From the NCBI GenBank assembly GCA_947471985.1, contig CANIZL010000022.1, forward strand, positions 1-64,000: a stretch of 64,000 nt of DNA, written 5' to 3'. Origin of the DNA: Verrucomicrobiota bacterium. Its GTDB lineage: Bacteria; Verrucomicrobiota; Verrucomicrobiia; Limisphaerales; UBA9464. Below the pieces are notes generated by a model. It ran no database searches. It was not told the DNA's origin and saw nothing but the letters and a program-made list of their open reading frames with translations. Shown piece after piece: positions 41,679 to 50,361 of this stretch (position 1 is the stretch's first letter; every line of letters starts with the position of its first letter). The translations under genes and the position numbers were made by a program.

Positions 41679-42502
41679 AACTGGTATTTTCCGAAGCGCC
41701 GCCCGACTACACCCGGTATGCGTTTCCGTACGTGGTTTGGGGCTTTCCCGAGCCGGGCGAAACTCCGGCTGATTTCTTCGCCGCCGGTTTCCTGCCCTCC
41801 TCGCCGCAACTCACGCGCTTTTATCTCTGCCGCCAATTGCGGGTGGGATTGCGGGACTGGCAGCCCAGTTCGGAGAATCGTCGGGTCCTGCGGAAAGGCG
41901 CGTCGGTCCGCTGCGAGCTGCTGCCGCGTGCGAATTTCGACTACCACGCGGAACGCCGGGCGTCCTGGCTCCGCTTCGCCGAAGAACGTTTCGGGGCCGG
42001 CGTCATGCCGGGCGAACGCCTGGACCGATTGATGGCTGCCCCAGTGATTTCCCATGTTCTGCACTTCCAGGACGCCACCACCGGAGCCGAATTGGGAACC
42101 GTATTGCTGTATCTGCAACCGCCCCGCGTCGCCTATTACTACTTTGCGTTTTATGATCTCGCGCAACGGGCCAGCCAACCCGGCATGCTCTTGATGACCC
42201 GCGCGATCGAGTATTTCGCCCACCTCGGCTGGGATCATCTGCACCTCGGCACCTGCTACAATGAGCGGGCGCTCTACAAAGCCCAGTTTCCGGGAACGGA
42301 GTATTTCACCGGCTGGAAGTGGTCCACCGACCTCACGGCCTTGAAGAGTCTGGTCCGCCAAGCCCCCACCACGGGACATCTGCTGGAAGACCCCACCCAC
42401 CCGGCCGGTGGCGGTCCGGACCCGGCGCATATCGGCGCCACCAGCCTGTTCCGAACCCCCAGCCTCACCCCCGCCGCGAGAGCGGACGGGTTTTTCGGTT
42501 GA
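41675..42502 (+). CDS. arginyl/leucyl-tRNA--protein transferase-like GNAT protein
   Basis: A 275-residue protein resembling the C-terminal GNAT domain of ATE1/Bpt amino-acyl-tRNA:protein transferases. Matching blocks are YHAERRASWLRFAEERFGAG, AYYYFAFYDLAQ, MLLMTRAIEYFAHLGWDHLH and LGTCYNERALYKAQFPGTEY followed by FTGWKWSTD. The N-terminus lacks the cysteine-rich C-x-YLP motif of true Bpt/ATE1. The C-terminal 45 residues are Pro/Gly-rich and probably disordered. It overlaps the alanine racemase by four bases. It may transfer an amino acid from tRNA or a ligase product to a small-molecule or protein acceptor; this is inference. Confidence 0.75.
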   Translation: MKLVFSEAPPDYTRYAFPYVVWGFPEPGETPADFFAAGFLPSSPQLTRFYLCRQLRVGLRDWQPSSENRRVLRKGASVRCELLPRANFDYHAERRASWLRFAEERFGAGVMPGERLDRLMAAPVISHVLHFQDATTGAELGTVLLYLQPPRVAYYYFAFYDLAQRASQPGMLLMTRAIEYFAHLGWDHLHLGTCYNERALYKAQFPGTEYFTGWKWSTDLTALKSLVRQAPTTGHLLEDPTHPAGGGPDPAHIGATSLFRTPSLTPAARADGFFG

Positions 42503-42534
42503 ATCCACCGGCGGAATCGTCGACAGAGGGAGCC

Positions 42535-42891
42535 GTGCAACCGTTTCAGATCATCTTCAATCCGACGAGCGCCGCGGAGTTGGCCAAGTTGCCCAAGGAA
42601 CTTCAGCTCTATGTGCTGGGACAGTTCCGCGGCCTGCCGCAAGAGGTGCAGGCCGACTCCGGCTTCGGCAGCCTGACCCGCGGCGGCCGCACGATGAAGC
42701 GGTATCATCTGGGGGATTACCGCGTATACTTTGAACGCCACCCGCTGGGAGTCGTAGTCCATCGGATCTTGAGTCGGAATACCCTGAAGGATTTCCTCTT
42801 TCGCTCGAGTTTGCCCACCGGTGAGGACGAAGCGTTGCAGGAGAATCCCCGATTTTGGGAGTTGATTGAGCAGGCGAAATCAACCCGTTAA
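42535..42891 (+). CDS. RelE/ParE-fold toxin-like protein, GTG start
   Basis: A 118-residue protein starting at GTG 42535, with GAGGGAG a few bases upstream. The N-terminal 75 residues look like a RelE-type domain: FQIIFNPTSAAELAKLPKEL, then LTRGGRTMKRYHLGDYRVYF and VVVHRILSRNTLKDF. RelE toxins cleave mRNA in the ribosome or inhibit gyrase (ParE). The C-terminal extension (LPTGEDEALQENPRFWELIE) is atypical, and no antitoxin gene is beside it. It begins 32 bases after the GNAT gene, so it may be the last member of that operon and not a toxin-antitoxin locus. Moderate certainty. Confidence 0.7.
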   Translation: MQPFQIIFNPTSAAELAKLPKELQLYVLGQFRGLPQEVQADSGFGSLTRGGRTMKRYHLGDYRVYFERHPLGVVVHRILSRNTLKDFLFRSSLPTGEDEALQENPRFWELIEQAKSTR

Positions 42892-43086
42892 GAAGACCGT
42901 TTCACCGGCGGATTCCGGGTGGTAAAGAATGAACAGGGCGGTGTCGGCCCACGGAGTCCCGGCGAGGGACGTGCCCGGTGACACGGGGGTAGTAGTTGAG
43001 GAAATAAGTCACAATCGCATAACTGTCAGTTGGTTATGGATATCACTGCAACTTTCGCCGGGCGACGACCTTCCCGAAAACCCGCC

Positions 43087-43116
43087 TTGACGCTAGGCCG
43101 ACGGAAAACCTAACGT
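43087..43116 (+). promoter_or_regulatory. candidate sigma-70-type promoter of the nusA operon
   Basis: TTGACG at 43087-43092 is separated by 18 bases from TAACGT at 43111-43116. The first box matches TTGACA in five of six positions; the second is a weaker TATAAT match. Transcription would begin near 43123, leaving a leader of about 100 bases with a hairpin before nusA. Confidence 0.4.
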
Positions 43117-43159
43117 ATCTTTCGTTAACAGTTCCCGGGCCGGGAGTACGCGGCAAGAG

Positions 43160-43189
43160 AAAGTCGGAGCCAAAACTGCCGACTTTTTT
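43160..43189 (+). terminator. terminator-like hairpin in the nusA leader
   Basis: Perfect 8-bp arms AAAGTCGG (43160-43167) and CCGACTTT (43179-43186) enclose an 11-base loop and run into a six-T tract (43184-43189). This is the form of a Rho-independent terminator, though only moderately GC-rich. It lies 37 bases upstream of the nusA ATG and downstream of the candidate promoter, so it could attenuate the operon. NusA-stimulated termination in its own leader is known in Bacillus subtilis, as I recall. Confidence 0.6.
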
Positions 43190-43226
43190 GTTACCCGTAA
43201 CGGGTCGGGGATCGTGGCTAAGCACA

Positions 43227-44495
43227 ATGAATGCTGAATTAATCGCAGGCGTGGAGTTCTGGGAGAAGGAAAAGGGCATCAGCCGGGAGCGGCTGTTTGC
43301 TGCCATCCAGGAATCCCTGCTGGCTGCCGCCAAAAAGGCGGTCGGCCCGGCGCGTGAATTGCGGGTGACCATCGACCCCAAGACGGGCGATATTCAGGCG
43401 TGGGCTAAGCTGATCGTGGCCGAACGGGTGCTCTCCAAGCATGACCAAATCTCGCTCTTTGACGCCCGCCGGCTGAAAGCCGACGTGCAACTGGGCAATG
43501 AGATTGAAAAAGAGGTCACGCCGGCTGGCTTCGGCCGGATTGCGGCCCAATTCGCCAAGCAAGCGCTGCTCCAACAGGTGCGGCGGGCCGAAAAAGAACT
43601 CGTCTTCAGCGAGTTCAAGGATCGCGAAGGGGATATTGTCAGCGGCACCGTGCGGCGTTTTGAGCGCTCGGATGTCTACCTGGATCTCGGCAAATTCGAG
43701 GCCGTCATGCCGAATCGCGAACGCGTCCCCACCGAGGAATACCAGATCGGCGAACGCATCCGCGCTTACGTGAAGGCCGTCGAAAAGACGGACCGCGGCC
43801 CGGAAATCATCCTGTCCCGATCCACCATCGATTTCGTCATCAAGCTGTTTAAACTTGAGGTGGCCGAGCTGACCGATGGCACGATCGAGATCAAGGCGAT
43901 GGCCCGTGAGCCCGGTTTCCGGACCAAGCTCGCGGTGTTCAGCCGGGATCCGAAAGTGGACCCGGTGGGCGCCTGCGTCGGGATGCGCGGACAGCGGGTC
44001 AAGAACATCGTCCGCGAGCTGAACAATGAGAAGGTGGACATTTTCCCTTGGTCAGCGGATATTCGCCAGCTGGTTTCAAATGCGTTGAACCCGGCGCGGT
44101 TGCGGACGGTGAAGGTCGATGAAGCGCGAAAGCACATCCTGGTGACCTGCGCGATGGATCAACTTTCCCTCGCCATCGGCAAGCGCGGGCACAACACCCG
44201 GTTGACCGAGCGGTTGACCGGCTGGAAAATCTCGGTTGAGGGCGAGGAAGACGTCGTCCCCGGATTTGCCGGCAAGGTGGCGCATGCGGAAGCGGAATTG
44301 GCGGCTGTGCCGGGCATCACGCCCGAACAGGCCAAGCTGCTGGTGAAGTCGGGCTTCCATTCCGTGGCCGAACTGGCGGAAGTGGATGCGGCGGACCTCG
44401 CCGAAATTCCGGGCATTGGCGACGCCGCGGGAACAATTTTGATTGCGGCTCAGGGCGAAATGGCTCGTCGGAAGACGGAGCCACCCGTCGCGTAG
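43227..44495 (+). CDS. nusA: transcription termination/antitermination protein NusA
   Basis: A 422-residue RNA polymerase-binding factor that controls pausing, termination and antitermination. Domains in order: N-terminal RNAP-binding domain (NAELIAGVEFWEKEKGISRE), S1 (REGDIVSGTVRRFERSDVYL), KH1 and KH2 (GACVGMRGQRVKNIVRELNN, MDQLSLAIGKRGHNTRLTER) and one C-terminal helix-hairpin-helix region (AAVPGITPEQAKLLVKSGFH, then DLAEIPGIGDAAG). The ATG at 43227 aligns with family starts. It is the first gene of nusA-infB-rbfA-nrnA and may regulate its own leader hairpin. Confidence 0.97.
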   Translation: MNAELIAGVEFWEKEKGISRERLFAAIQESLLAAAKKAVGPARELRVTIDPKTGDIQAWAKLIVAERVLSKHDQISLFDARRLKADVQLGNEIEKEVTPAGFGRIAAQFAKQALLQQVRRAEKELVFSEFKDREGDIVSGTVRRFERSDVYLDLGKFEAVMPNRERVPTEEYQIGERIRAYVKAVEKTDRGPEIILSRSTIDFVIKLFKLEVAELTDGTIEIKAMAREPGFRTKLAVFSRDPKVDPVGACVGMRGQRVKNIVRELNNEKVDIFPWSADIRQLVSNALNPARLRTVKVDEARKHILVTCAMDQLSLAIGKRGHNTRLTERLTGWKISVEGEEDVVPGFAGKVAHAEAELAAVPGITPEQAKLLVKSGFHSVAELAEVDAADLAEIPGIGDAAGTILIAAQGEMARRKTEPPVA

Positions 44496-44514
44496 TGGGT
44501 CTGCGGAATAGACT

Positions 44515-44556
44515 CCGCCCCGCTGAATTCGGCTGATGACAGCCGCAGCGGGGCGG
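44515..44556 (+). ncRNA. intercistronic stem-loop between nusA and infB
   Basis: Outer arms CCGCCCCGCTG (44515-44525) and CAGCGGGGCGG (44546-44556) pair perfectly over 11 bp. Inner arms CGGCTG (44530-44535) and CAGCCG (44540-44545) pair over 6 bp with an ATGA loop; AATT forms a bulge. No T run follows. It sits just before the infB ribosome binding site (AGGAAAAGGG), so it is more likely an RNA processing or stability element than a full terminator. Confidence 0.65.
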
Positions 44557-44579
44557 TGGAATTTAGGAAAAGGGCATAC

Positions 44580-47519
44580 ATGCCGATTCGGATTTACGAC
44601 ATCGCGAAGAAACTGAACTTGGAAAGCAAGTTCGTCCTGGCGAAAGCCAAGGAGTTGGGTATCACCGCCGCCAAGGTCCCCTCGAGCTCGCTCGACAAGA
44701 TCACCGGCGAATACCTCGAGGAGACCCTTCGACCGATGGCCCGGGGGGCCGGGGATGGTGCCGCGACTGGCGCACACCACCCGGGACCCGCCGAAGAGGC
44801 ATCCGCCGCCAACGTCGAGACGTCGGCACCAGCGGTGCACGGACACCACCACCCCAGGCCGCCGGAACCGCCGCCCGTAGTGCTGATACCCGCGCCCGAA
44901 CCAGCGGCCCCGGTTGTCGAACTGATCCGCGCTCCCGAACCCGAGCCTGAGCCTGAGCCGGAACCCGAGCCGGAACCCGAGCCCGAGCCCGAACCCGAAC
45001 CTCAGCAGGAAGCTCCCGCCGACGATACCGTCGAGCGCGCTACCGCGCCCAGCGCCGCCCACGAGCCATCCCCCAAACCCATGGAGACTGCCACCTCGAT
45101 ACCCGAGGCATCGGCAGGAACGCCGCCGCCGACGGCGGCACCGGCGGAGCCTCCCAAAGCCCAACTGGGTCAGAAGATCGGCTCCATCGATCTCTCGAAA
45201 TTCGGTTATGGGCGCCGCACCGGTGGCGGCAACGAGCGTCGCGAGGAATCCCGCTCAGGGCCTCCCCGCCCCGGACAACCCCCGCAGTCCGGCCCGCCCC
45301 GCCCCGGCCAGCCCAATGCACCGCGGCCGGGTCAAACCGGCCAGCCCGCGCCCACCGGGCAATCCGGCTTCAACTCGCCGCGCCCCGGTCAGCCTGGTTT
45401 CAATGCCCCGCGCCCCGGTCAGCCTGGTTTCAATGCCCCGCGCCCCGGTCAGCCCGGCTTCAATTCGCCGCGCCCCGGTCAGCAGCAACAAACCTTCGCC
45501 CGTCCCGGCGGGGGAATCGGTGGCGGCGGTACCGGCCAACGGGGCAATTTCGGCGGCCAACAGCGTAATAGTGGTGCTTTCGGCAACCGCGGCGGCGGCT
45601 CCTTCAACCAGCAGCGCGGGCCCGCCGGTCGGGATGATCGTCGCGATGATCGCGGCAACCCCCAGCGGGGCGCACCCGTATCCAGTGCCGCCGCAGCCCG
45701 GCTGGCTTTGGCCGATGGCGCGCCGACCATCACCCTCCGCCCCCCCATCGTGGTCCGCGAGCTCGCGGAAAAGATGAACAAAAAGCCCTTCCAGATCATT
45801 GCTGATCTGATGCAAATGGGCGTTTTTGCCACGGTCACCCAAACCGTCGACACCGAGGTCGCCATCAAACTTTGTGCCAAGCACGGCATCCGGTTTGAAA
45901 CGGAGAAGCGCGACAAGGCGGCCCACAGCGTCAATGTTCCGCGCGAAGAAAAAGTCGAGCTGGATCAGGAAGACACCCCCGAATCGCTCAAGCCCCGGCC
46001 GCCCGTGATCACCATCATGGGGCACGTCGATCACGGCAAAACCACCCTGCTCGACAAGATCCGCAAGGCGAACGTTGCCGCGGGCGAATCCGGTGGCATC
46101 ACCCAGCATATTGGTGCGTATACCATCGCGTATCCGCATCCGATCACTGGCGCGTCCACCCAGCTAACCTTCCTCGACACCCCGGGCCATGCAGCCTTCT
46201 CGGCGATGCGCGCCCGCGGGGCCAACGTCACCGACATCGTCATTCTGGTGGTGGCGGCCAATGACGGGGTCATGCCCCAGACCTTGGAGGCCCTTTCACA
46301 CGCTCAGGCCGCCAAGGTTCCCATCATGGTCGCCGTCAATAAGTGCGATCATCCGGCAGCCAACCCCATGCGGGTCAAGCAACAGCTTCAGGACCGGGGT
46401 CTGATTCCCGACGACTGGGGCGGCGACACCCTCTATGTCGAGTGCTCAGGGCTCACCGGAGCCGGCGTCGAGAAACTGATCGAAGCCATCCTGTTGCAGG
46501 CGGAACTGCAGGAGCTCAAGGCCAACCACGATCGCAAGGCCAAGGGCAATGTCATCGAATCCGGTGTGGAACCGGGCGGTCCGGTGGCAACGGTCCTCGT
46601 TCGCAAGGGCACGTTGCGCCTGGGCGACGTCATCCTGTGCGGTGAGCACTACGGTCGCGTCCGCGCCATGATGAACGAGGATGGTCAGCGCCTGAAAGAG
46701 GCCACGCCGTCCTACGCTGTCCGGGTCCTCGGACTCAACGGTGTGCCCGAAGCCGGCTCCGAATTCAGTGCGGTCGAAAACGAACGCGCCGCCCGGGACC
46801 TGGCCGAGGAACGCTTCGGCGTCCGCAAAAAAGCCGACCTCGAAGGCGTCCGGCCGAGACGCCAGTCGCTCGAAGACTTGTTCGGTCAGATCAACGACCT
46901 CACGGCCAAAGTGCTCAAGGTTATCGTCAAGGCCGACACCCAAGGCTCGGTCGAGGCGATTTGCGAGGCCTTGCGGAAGATTGAGACCAAGAAGGTCACG
47001 CTCGAGATCATCCACAACGCGGTCGGTGCCATCACCGAATCCGACGTCCTGCTCGCCGCGTCCGGCAACGCCGTGATTCTCGGTTTCCACACTCGGGTCG
47101 ACAGTTCCGCGGCGGAAGCCGCCAAGCGTGAAGGCGTTCAGGTCAAACTGTACGCCATCATCTACGAACTCATCGATCAGGTGAAAGAAGCCATGGCGGG
47201 TCTGCTCGATCCCCTGCTCACCGAGGTCAATGTCGGTTCCGCCGAGGTGCGCAAGGTGTTCGAGCTCTCGAAGGGCGGCAAGGTTGCCGGGTGCTATGTC
47301 ACCAACGGCAAGCTCGTGCGCGGCAAATTGCGCGTCCGCCGGGCTGGCCACGTCATCTACGAAGGCGTGTCCCAGACCCTCAAACGCTTCCAGGACGAGG
47401 TCAACGAGGTCCGGGTCGGCATGGAATGCGGTTTGCGCCTGGAGGGTTTCGATGATCTCCAGGAAGCTGACATCGTCGAGTGCTACGCCGTGGAGAAAAC
47501 CACCGCCAAGTTGGAATAA
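44580..47519 (+). CDS. infB: translation initiation factor IF-2
   Basis: A 979-residue GTPase that brings fMet-tRNA to the 30S subunit. The ATG at 44580 starts the IF2_N motif ([20 protein letters not shown]). Residues ~75-390 are a disordered linker: a run of Pro-Glu repeats near residues 120-140 and a 10-residue GFNxPRPGQP repeat (four copies, ~263-302). A second IF2_N ([20 protein letters not shown]) precedes the G domain with [25 protein letters not shown] and the switch region [10 protein letters not shown]. Domains II-IV follow, with [12 protein letters not shown] near the end. Second gene of the operon. Confidence 0.97.
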   Translation: MPIRIYDIAKKLNLESKFVLAKAKELGITAAKVPSSSLDKITGEYLEETLRPMARGAGDGAATGAHHPGPAEEASAANVETSAPAVHGHHHPRPPEPPPVVLIPAPEPAAPVVELIRAPEPEPEPEPEPEPEPEPEPEPEPQQEAPADDTVERATAPSAAHEPSPKPMETATSIPEASAGTPPPTAAPAEPPKAQLGQKIGSIDLSKFGYGRRTGGGNERREESRSGPPRPGQPPQSGPPRPGQPNAPRPGQTGQPAPTGQSGFNSPRPGQPGFNAPRPGQPGFNAPRPGQPGFNSPRPGQQQQTFARPGGGIGGGGTGQRGNFGGQQRNSGAFGNRGGGSFNQQRGPAGRDDRRDDRGNPQRGAPVSSAAAARLALADGAPTITLRPPIVVRELAEKMNKKPFQIIADLMQMGVFATVTQTVDTEVAIKLCAKHGIRFETEKRDKAAHSVNVPREEKVELDQEDTPESLKPRPPVITIMGHVDHGKTTLLDKIRKANVAAGESGGITQHIGAYTIAYPHPITGASTQLTFLDTPGHAAFSAMRARGANVTDIVILVVAANDGVMPQTLEALSHAQAAKVPIMVAVNKCDHPAANPMRVKQQLQDRGLIPDDWGGDTLYVECSGLTGAGVEKLIEAILLQAELQELKANHDRKAKGNVIESGVEPGGPVATVLVRKGTLRLGDVILCGEHYGRVRAMMNEDGQRLKEATPSYAVRVLGLNGVPEAGSEFSAVENERAARDLAEERFGVRKKADLEGVRPRRQSLEDLFGQINDLTAKVLKVIVKADTQGSVEAICEALRKIETKKVTLEIIHNAVGAITESDVLLAASGNAVILGFHTRVDSSAAEAAKREGVQVKLYAIIYELIDQVKEAMAGLLDPLLTEVNVGSAEVRKVFELSKGGKVAGCYVTNGKLVRGKLRVRRAGHVIYEGVSQTLKRFQDEVNEVRVGMECGLRLEGFDDLQEADIVECYAVEKTTAKLE
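45366..45485 (+). repeat. 30-bp coding repeat in the IF-2 linker
   Basis: Four tandem copies of a 30-base unit encode [20 protein letters not shown]. The second and third copies are nearly identical at DNA level. The unit is part of the proline-rich linker of IF-2. Confidence 0.85.
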
Positions 47520-47523
47520 GCCA

Positions 47524-47562
47524 CCGGGGCGGCGGGCGAGGATCGCCCCGCCCCCGCCCCGT
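47524..47562 (+). ncRNA. intercistronic GC-rich stem-loop between infB and rbfA
   Basis: GGGCGA/TCGCCC form a perfect inner stem with a GGA loop (about 47534-47548). Further GGGGCGGC and GCCCCCGCCCC segments can extend it outward with bulges. A pyrimidine-rich tract (GTCTCTCCTTTCTTCC) follows, ahead of rbfA. It could act as a processing element or a leaky terminator. Confidence 0.45.
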
Positions 47563-47593
47563 CTCTCCTTTCTTCCCTGCCCTTTACTTATCC

Positions 47594-48007
47594 ATGACGA
47601 CACCCAAGCCCCCCAGCCGCCGCCTGCAACGGGTGTCCGAACTGATCAAGCGCGAGCTGGCGGAATTGATGCGGCGCGAGTTATCGGTCGAAAAGGTCGG
47701 CTTGCTCAACATCAACGAGGTCAAGGTCGCCCCCGACCTGAAGAACGCTCTGGTCTTCGTGGGCCACGTCGGCACGAGGAATCAACGCTTGCAGGCCACC
47801 GCCGTATTGGAGACCAATTCCAAGCGATTAAACCTGCAACTTGGTGCGGTCCTGCGGCTGAAATGGACCCCGATTCTCCAGTTTCGCCTCGACGACTCGG
47901 TGACGGAGGCCAATCGCGTCCTCGCCATTCTGGAGGAATTGGACCAAAGCCGTCCGGCGCCGGCACCGGCGACGCCGCCCGCGCCCCCTGCCGCGCCGGC
48001 GGCTTAA
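47594..48007 (+). CDS. rbfA: 30S ribosome-binding factor RbfA
   Basis: A 137-residue KH-fold protein needed for late 16S rRNA 5'-end maturation and cold adaptation. Recognisable blocks are RLQRVSELIKRELAELMRRE, NINEVKVAPDLKNALVFVGH and LKWTPILQFRLDDSVTEANR, ending ILEELDQ. The C-terminal 20 residues are an Ala/Pro-rich tail. The ATG at 47594 is preferred because the family begins close to this residue; the frame remains open upstream across the infB end. Third gene of the nusA operon. Confidence 0.93.
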   Translation: MTTPKPPSRRLQRVSELIKRELAELMRRELSVEKVGLLNINEVKVAPDLKNALVFVGHVGTRNQRLQATAVLETNSKRLNLQLGAVLRLKWTPILQFRLDDSVTEANRVLAILEELDQSRPAPAPATPPAPPAAPAA

Positions 48008-48017
48008 CCGCCCCAAC

Positions 48018-48037
48018 CCGGGGCCGCTCCGGCCCGG
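48018..48037 (+). ncRNA. intercistronic stem-loop between rbfA and nrnA
   Basis: CCGGGGC (48018-48024) and GGCCCGG (48031-48037) can pair, with one mismatch, around a 6-base loop. It is the third hairpin found in successive gaps of this operon, and lies just before the TTG start of the DHH phosphoesterase gene. Confidence 0.4.
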
Positions 48038-48046
48038 CATGCTCCT

Positions 48047-49033
48047 TTGAAAAACTGCCCCAAAGTAGTTGAACAGATTCTGGAACGGCTGAGCGCGGCC
48101 CGGACCATTTGCATTGTCGGCCACGTCCGCCCCGACGGGGATTGCATCGGCTCCCAGCTGGGCCTGGCGCTGGCGCTGGAAAATGCCGGCAAGGAACTCA
48201 CGATCTGGAATGAGGACGTGGTGCCCGACAAATTGCGGTTTCTCGATCCGGATAAGCGTTTTCGGAAGCCCTCCAGCGGCCGGGAGTTTGATGTCGTGGT
48301 GGCCACCGATTGCGCCGCCTACGAGCGCTTGGGCCGTTGCGCCGACCACATCGCCGCCCGCGGGTGCTTCATCAACATCGATCACCACGCGTCGAACACG
48401 AAGTACGCGGACTTGAACTGGGTCTCCCCCCGCGAACCCAGCACGGGCGAACTGATCTTTGATCTCTGTCAGTGGGCGGGCTGGAAAATCACCAGTCCGA
48501 TCGCGAACTGCCTTTTCACCGCCGTCAGTACCGACACCGGCAGTTTCCAATATCCGAGCACGACCCCGGACACCTTGCAAACGGCGGCCTTGCTGGTTGA
48601 GCGGGGCGCCGAACTGGGGCGGATCTGCCAGGAGGTCTACCAAAGCTATCCCCTCACCCGCGTCAAATTGCTGCGCCATGTGTACAGCAAATTCCGGCTG
48701 ACCCACGGGGACCGCACCGCCTATTTCTGGCTGCGCAAGCGCGACTACGCGCAGGCGGGCGCCAGCACGGAGGAAAGCGAAGGCCTTATTGACCACATCC
48801 GGGCCATTGAGGGCGTGGAAGTCGCCCTCGTCTTCGAAGAATCCGCCGAAAACCTCACCCGGGTGAGCTGGCGCTCCAAGGATCCCCGGGTCGACGTGGC
48901 CGCGATTGCCCAACTCTTCGGCGGTGGTGGCCACAAGGCGGCCGCGGGAGCGCGGATCGCCGGCAGTCCTCTCGGAGTGCAACGTCGGGTCCTGACGGCC
49001 GTAAAAAAGGCGCTCGCCGCCGCAGTGCGCTAA
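48047..49033 (+). CDS. nrnA: DHH-DHHA1 phosphoesterase, NrnA-type oligoribonuclease/pAp phosphatase
   Basis: A 328-residue enzyme degrading short RNA oligonucleotides and 3'-phosphoadenosine-5'-phosphate. The start is TTG at 48047; a nearby ATG at 48039 is out of frame and hits TGA after three codons. Metal-binding motifs are GHVRPDGDCIGSQLGLALAL, VVVATDCAAYERLG, FINIDHHASNTKYADLNWV and TAVSTDTGSFQYPSTTP. The DHHA1 end has VSWRSKDPRVDVAAIAQLFG then GGGHKAAAGARIAG. Its place behind rbfA is common in several phyla. Fourth gene of the operon. Confidence 0.92.
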   Translation: MKNCPKVVEQILERLSAARTICIVGHVRPDGDCIGSQLGLALALENAGKELTIWNEDVVPDKLRFLDPDKRFRKPSSGREFDVVVATDCAAYERLGRCADHIAARGCFINIDHHASNTKYADLNWVSPREPSTGELIFDLCQWAGWKITSPIANCLFTAVSTDTGSFQYPSTTPDTLQTAALLVERGAELGRICQEVYQSYPLTRVKLLRHVYSKFRLTHGDRTAYFWLRKRDYAQAGASTEESEGLIDHIRAIEGVEVALVFEESAENLTRVSWRSKDPRVDVAAIAQLFGGGGHKAAAGARIAGSPLGVQRRVLTAVKKALAAAVR

Positions 49034-49043
49034 GCCACCTCTT

Positions 49044-49068
49044 CGCGCCGCCGAAGACGATCGGCGCG
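49044..49068. terminator. hairpin between convergent nrnA and glycosyltransferase genes
   Basis: Perfect 7-bp arms CGCGCCG (49044-49050) and CGGCGCG (49062-49068) surround an 11-base loop in the 35-base gap between two converging genes. No T run is present on either strand, so it may act as a weak bidirectional terminator. Confidence 0.45.
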
Positions 49069-50307
49069 TCAGCCGCGGGATTCACGACGGCGCGATTCCA
49101 CGAAATCCACCGCATTCCGGGCGATGATCCGCCAATCCAGCTCCGCCGCCACCCGCTGACTCGCCTGACGACCGGCCCGCGCACGCTCCTCCGTCGGACA
49201 CGCCAGCCATTCCAGAATCGCCGCCCCAAAACTCTCCCCATCGAACCCACTGAAGCGCAGCGCCGGTTCGCCTCGGAAGTACGCTTGCAGGTTCTCCAAC
49301 GGCGTACTCACCACCGGCAGACCGCAGCCCAGGTATTCCACTGCCTTGGCGACAAACGCGCAGTGGGTGCCCCGGGATTCCTCGTACGGTACGATCCCCA
49401 CTGAGGCGCCCTGTAATTGGCGCGCCACTTCGGCATACGGCACAAAACCGGTGAGTTCCAGCTGCGCCTGCGGCAACACCGTCCGGACGTCCGTCGCAAA
49501 CCGCTGCAATCCCTCCGTCACCTGCCCCACAAAGCGAAACACGACCTCCGGGCGACGCCGCACGACCTGCATCACGGCCTCGCGCGCAATACGCCCCAAA
49601 TGATGCTGATCAAAGGATCCGTGCATCACCACCACCGGCGGGCCACCGGGCGGTTTTTCTCCGGGTGAAAACAAAGTGGCGTCGTAGCCGTATTGGATGG
49701 CTCGTAGCCGTTCCCGGGGATACCCCGTCGCCGCCAGCCGGTCCGCCAGCGGCTGGCTAACCGTCATGACCCCTTCCACATCATAGCGGCGCGGCAGATT
49801 CAGTTCGAAGCGGTTCAAGGCAGGCACCAAGCCACTCCGCGTGAACACCGCGGGCCAGGTTTCCATAAACCCGGTGAGAAAGTCGAGATAGTTCAAGACC
49901 ACCGGCACGCCCAAACGGCGGCGCAAGCGTCCGGCCGCCACGGCGGAAATGGTGTGTTGGGCCACCAGCATATCGAAGCGCCAGTCGGCCCCGTATTGAC
50001 GCTGGGCCGCGCAGACGGTCCGCCGCACCAGCGCCGCCAAGGCGCTCGGATACAGCAGATACTTGAGATTCCGCCGGGCCGTGTAGCGACCCATGGCCCA
50101 CCGGGTGAACGGATGCAGCGTGATGCCAAAACGAGCCGCCACCGACGAGGAGTCCGCAAACTCGGGGCAAAAGAGGTGCACTTCATGCCCGCGCCGCACG
50201 AATTCCTCCACCAGATACACGGCCTCCGCCGATCCACCGCCGCTCGGCGGATAGAACGGTTCATGTGTCAGAAACGCGACTCGCACCGGGCGCACCCTAA
50301 TTCCCAA
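49069..50307 (-). CDS. glycosyltransferase family 4 protein
   Basis: A 412-residue GT-B fold enzyme that probably transfers a sugar from a nucleotide-sugar to a cell-surface glycan or other acceptor at the inner face of the membrane. The N-terminal domain has RVAFLTHEPFYPPSGGGSAE and AVYLVEEFVRRGHEVHLFCP. The C-terminal Glycos_transf_1 part has VVVMHGSFDQHHLGRIAREA, FRFVGQVTEGLQRFATDVRT and the donor-binding stretch EYLGCGLPVVSTPLENLQAY. Possible starts are TTG at 50307, GTG at 50295 or GTG at 50286; none has a clear ribosome binding site, so the first few residues are uncertain. It diverges from fabF. Confidence 0.85.
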   Translation of the reverse strand: MGIRVRPVRVAFLTHEPFYPPSGGGSAEAVYLVEEFVRRGHEVHLFCPEFADSSSVAARFGITLHPFTRWAMGRYTARRNLKYLLYPSALAALVRRTVCAAQRQYGADWRFDMLVAQHTISAVAAGRLRRRLGVPVVLNYLDFLTGFMETWPAVFTRSGLVPALNRFELNLPRRYDVEGVMTVSQPLADRLAATGYPRERLRAIQYGYDATLFSPGEKPPGGPPVVVMHGSFDQHHLGRIAREAVMQVVRRRPEVVFRFVGQVTEGLQRFATDVRTVLPQAQLELTGFVPYAEVARQLQGASVGIVPYEESRGTHCAFVAKAVEYLGCGLPVVSTPLENLQAYFRGEPALRFSGFDGESFGAAILEWLACPTEERARAGRQASQRVAAELDWRIIARNAVDFVESRRRESRG

Positions 50308-50361
50308 CCCGCGGCGGGGAAATCACGGATTATCCCGCTCGCCTGGCCGTCCGCACCCGAC

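Larger units (their letters stand above)
42892..43226. other. 335-bp leader/promoter region of the nusA operon
   Basis: There is no gene here. It contains a candidate sigma-70-like promoter at 43087-43116 and a terminator-like hairpin at 43160-43189, both listed separately, followed by the nusA start. A rimP gene, which commonly precedes nusA, is not present in this gap or directly upstream. Confidence 0.65.
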
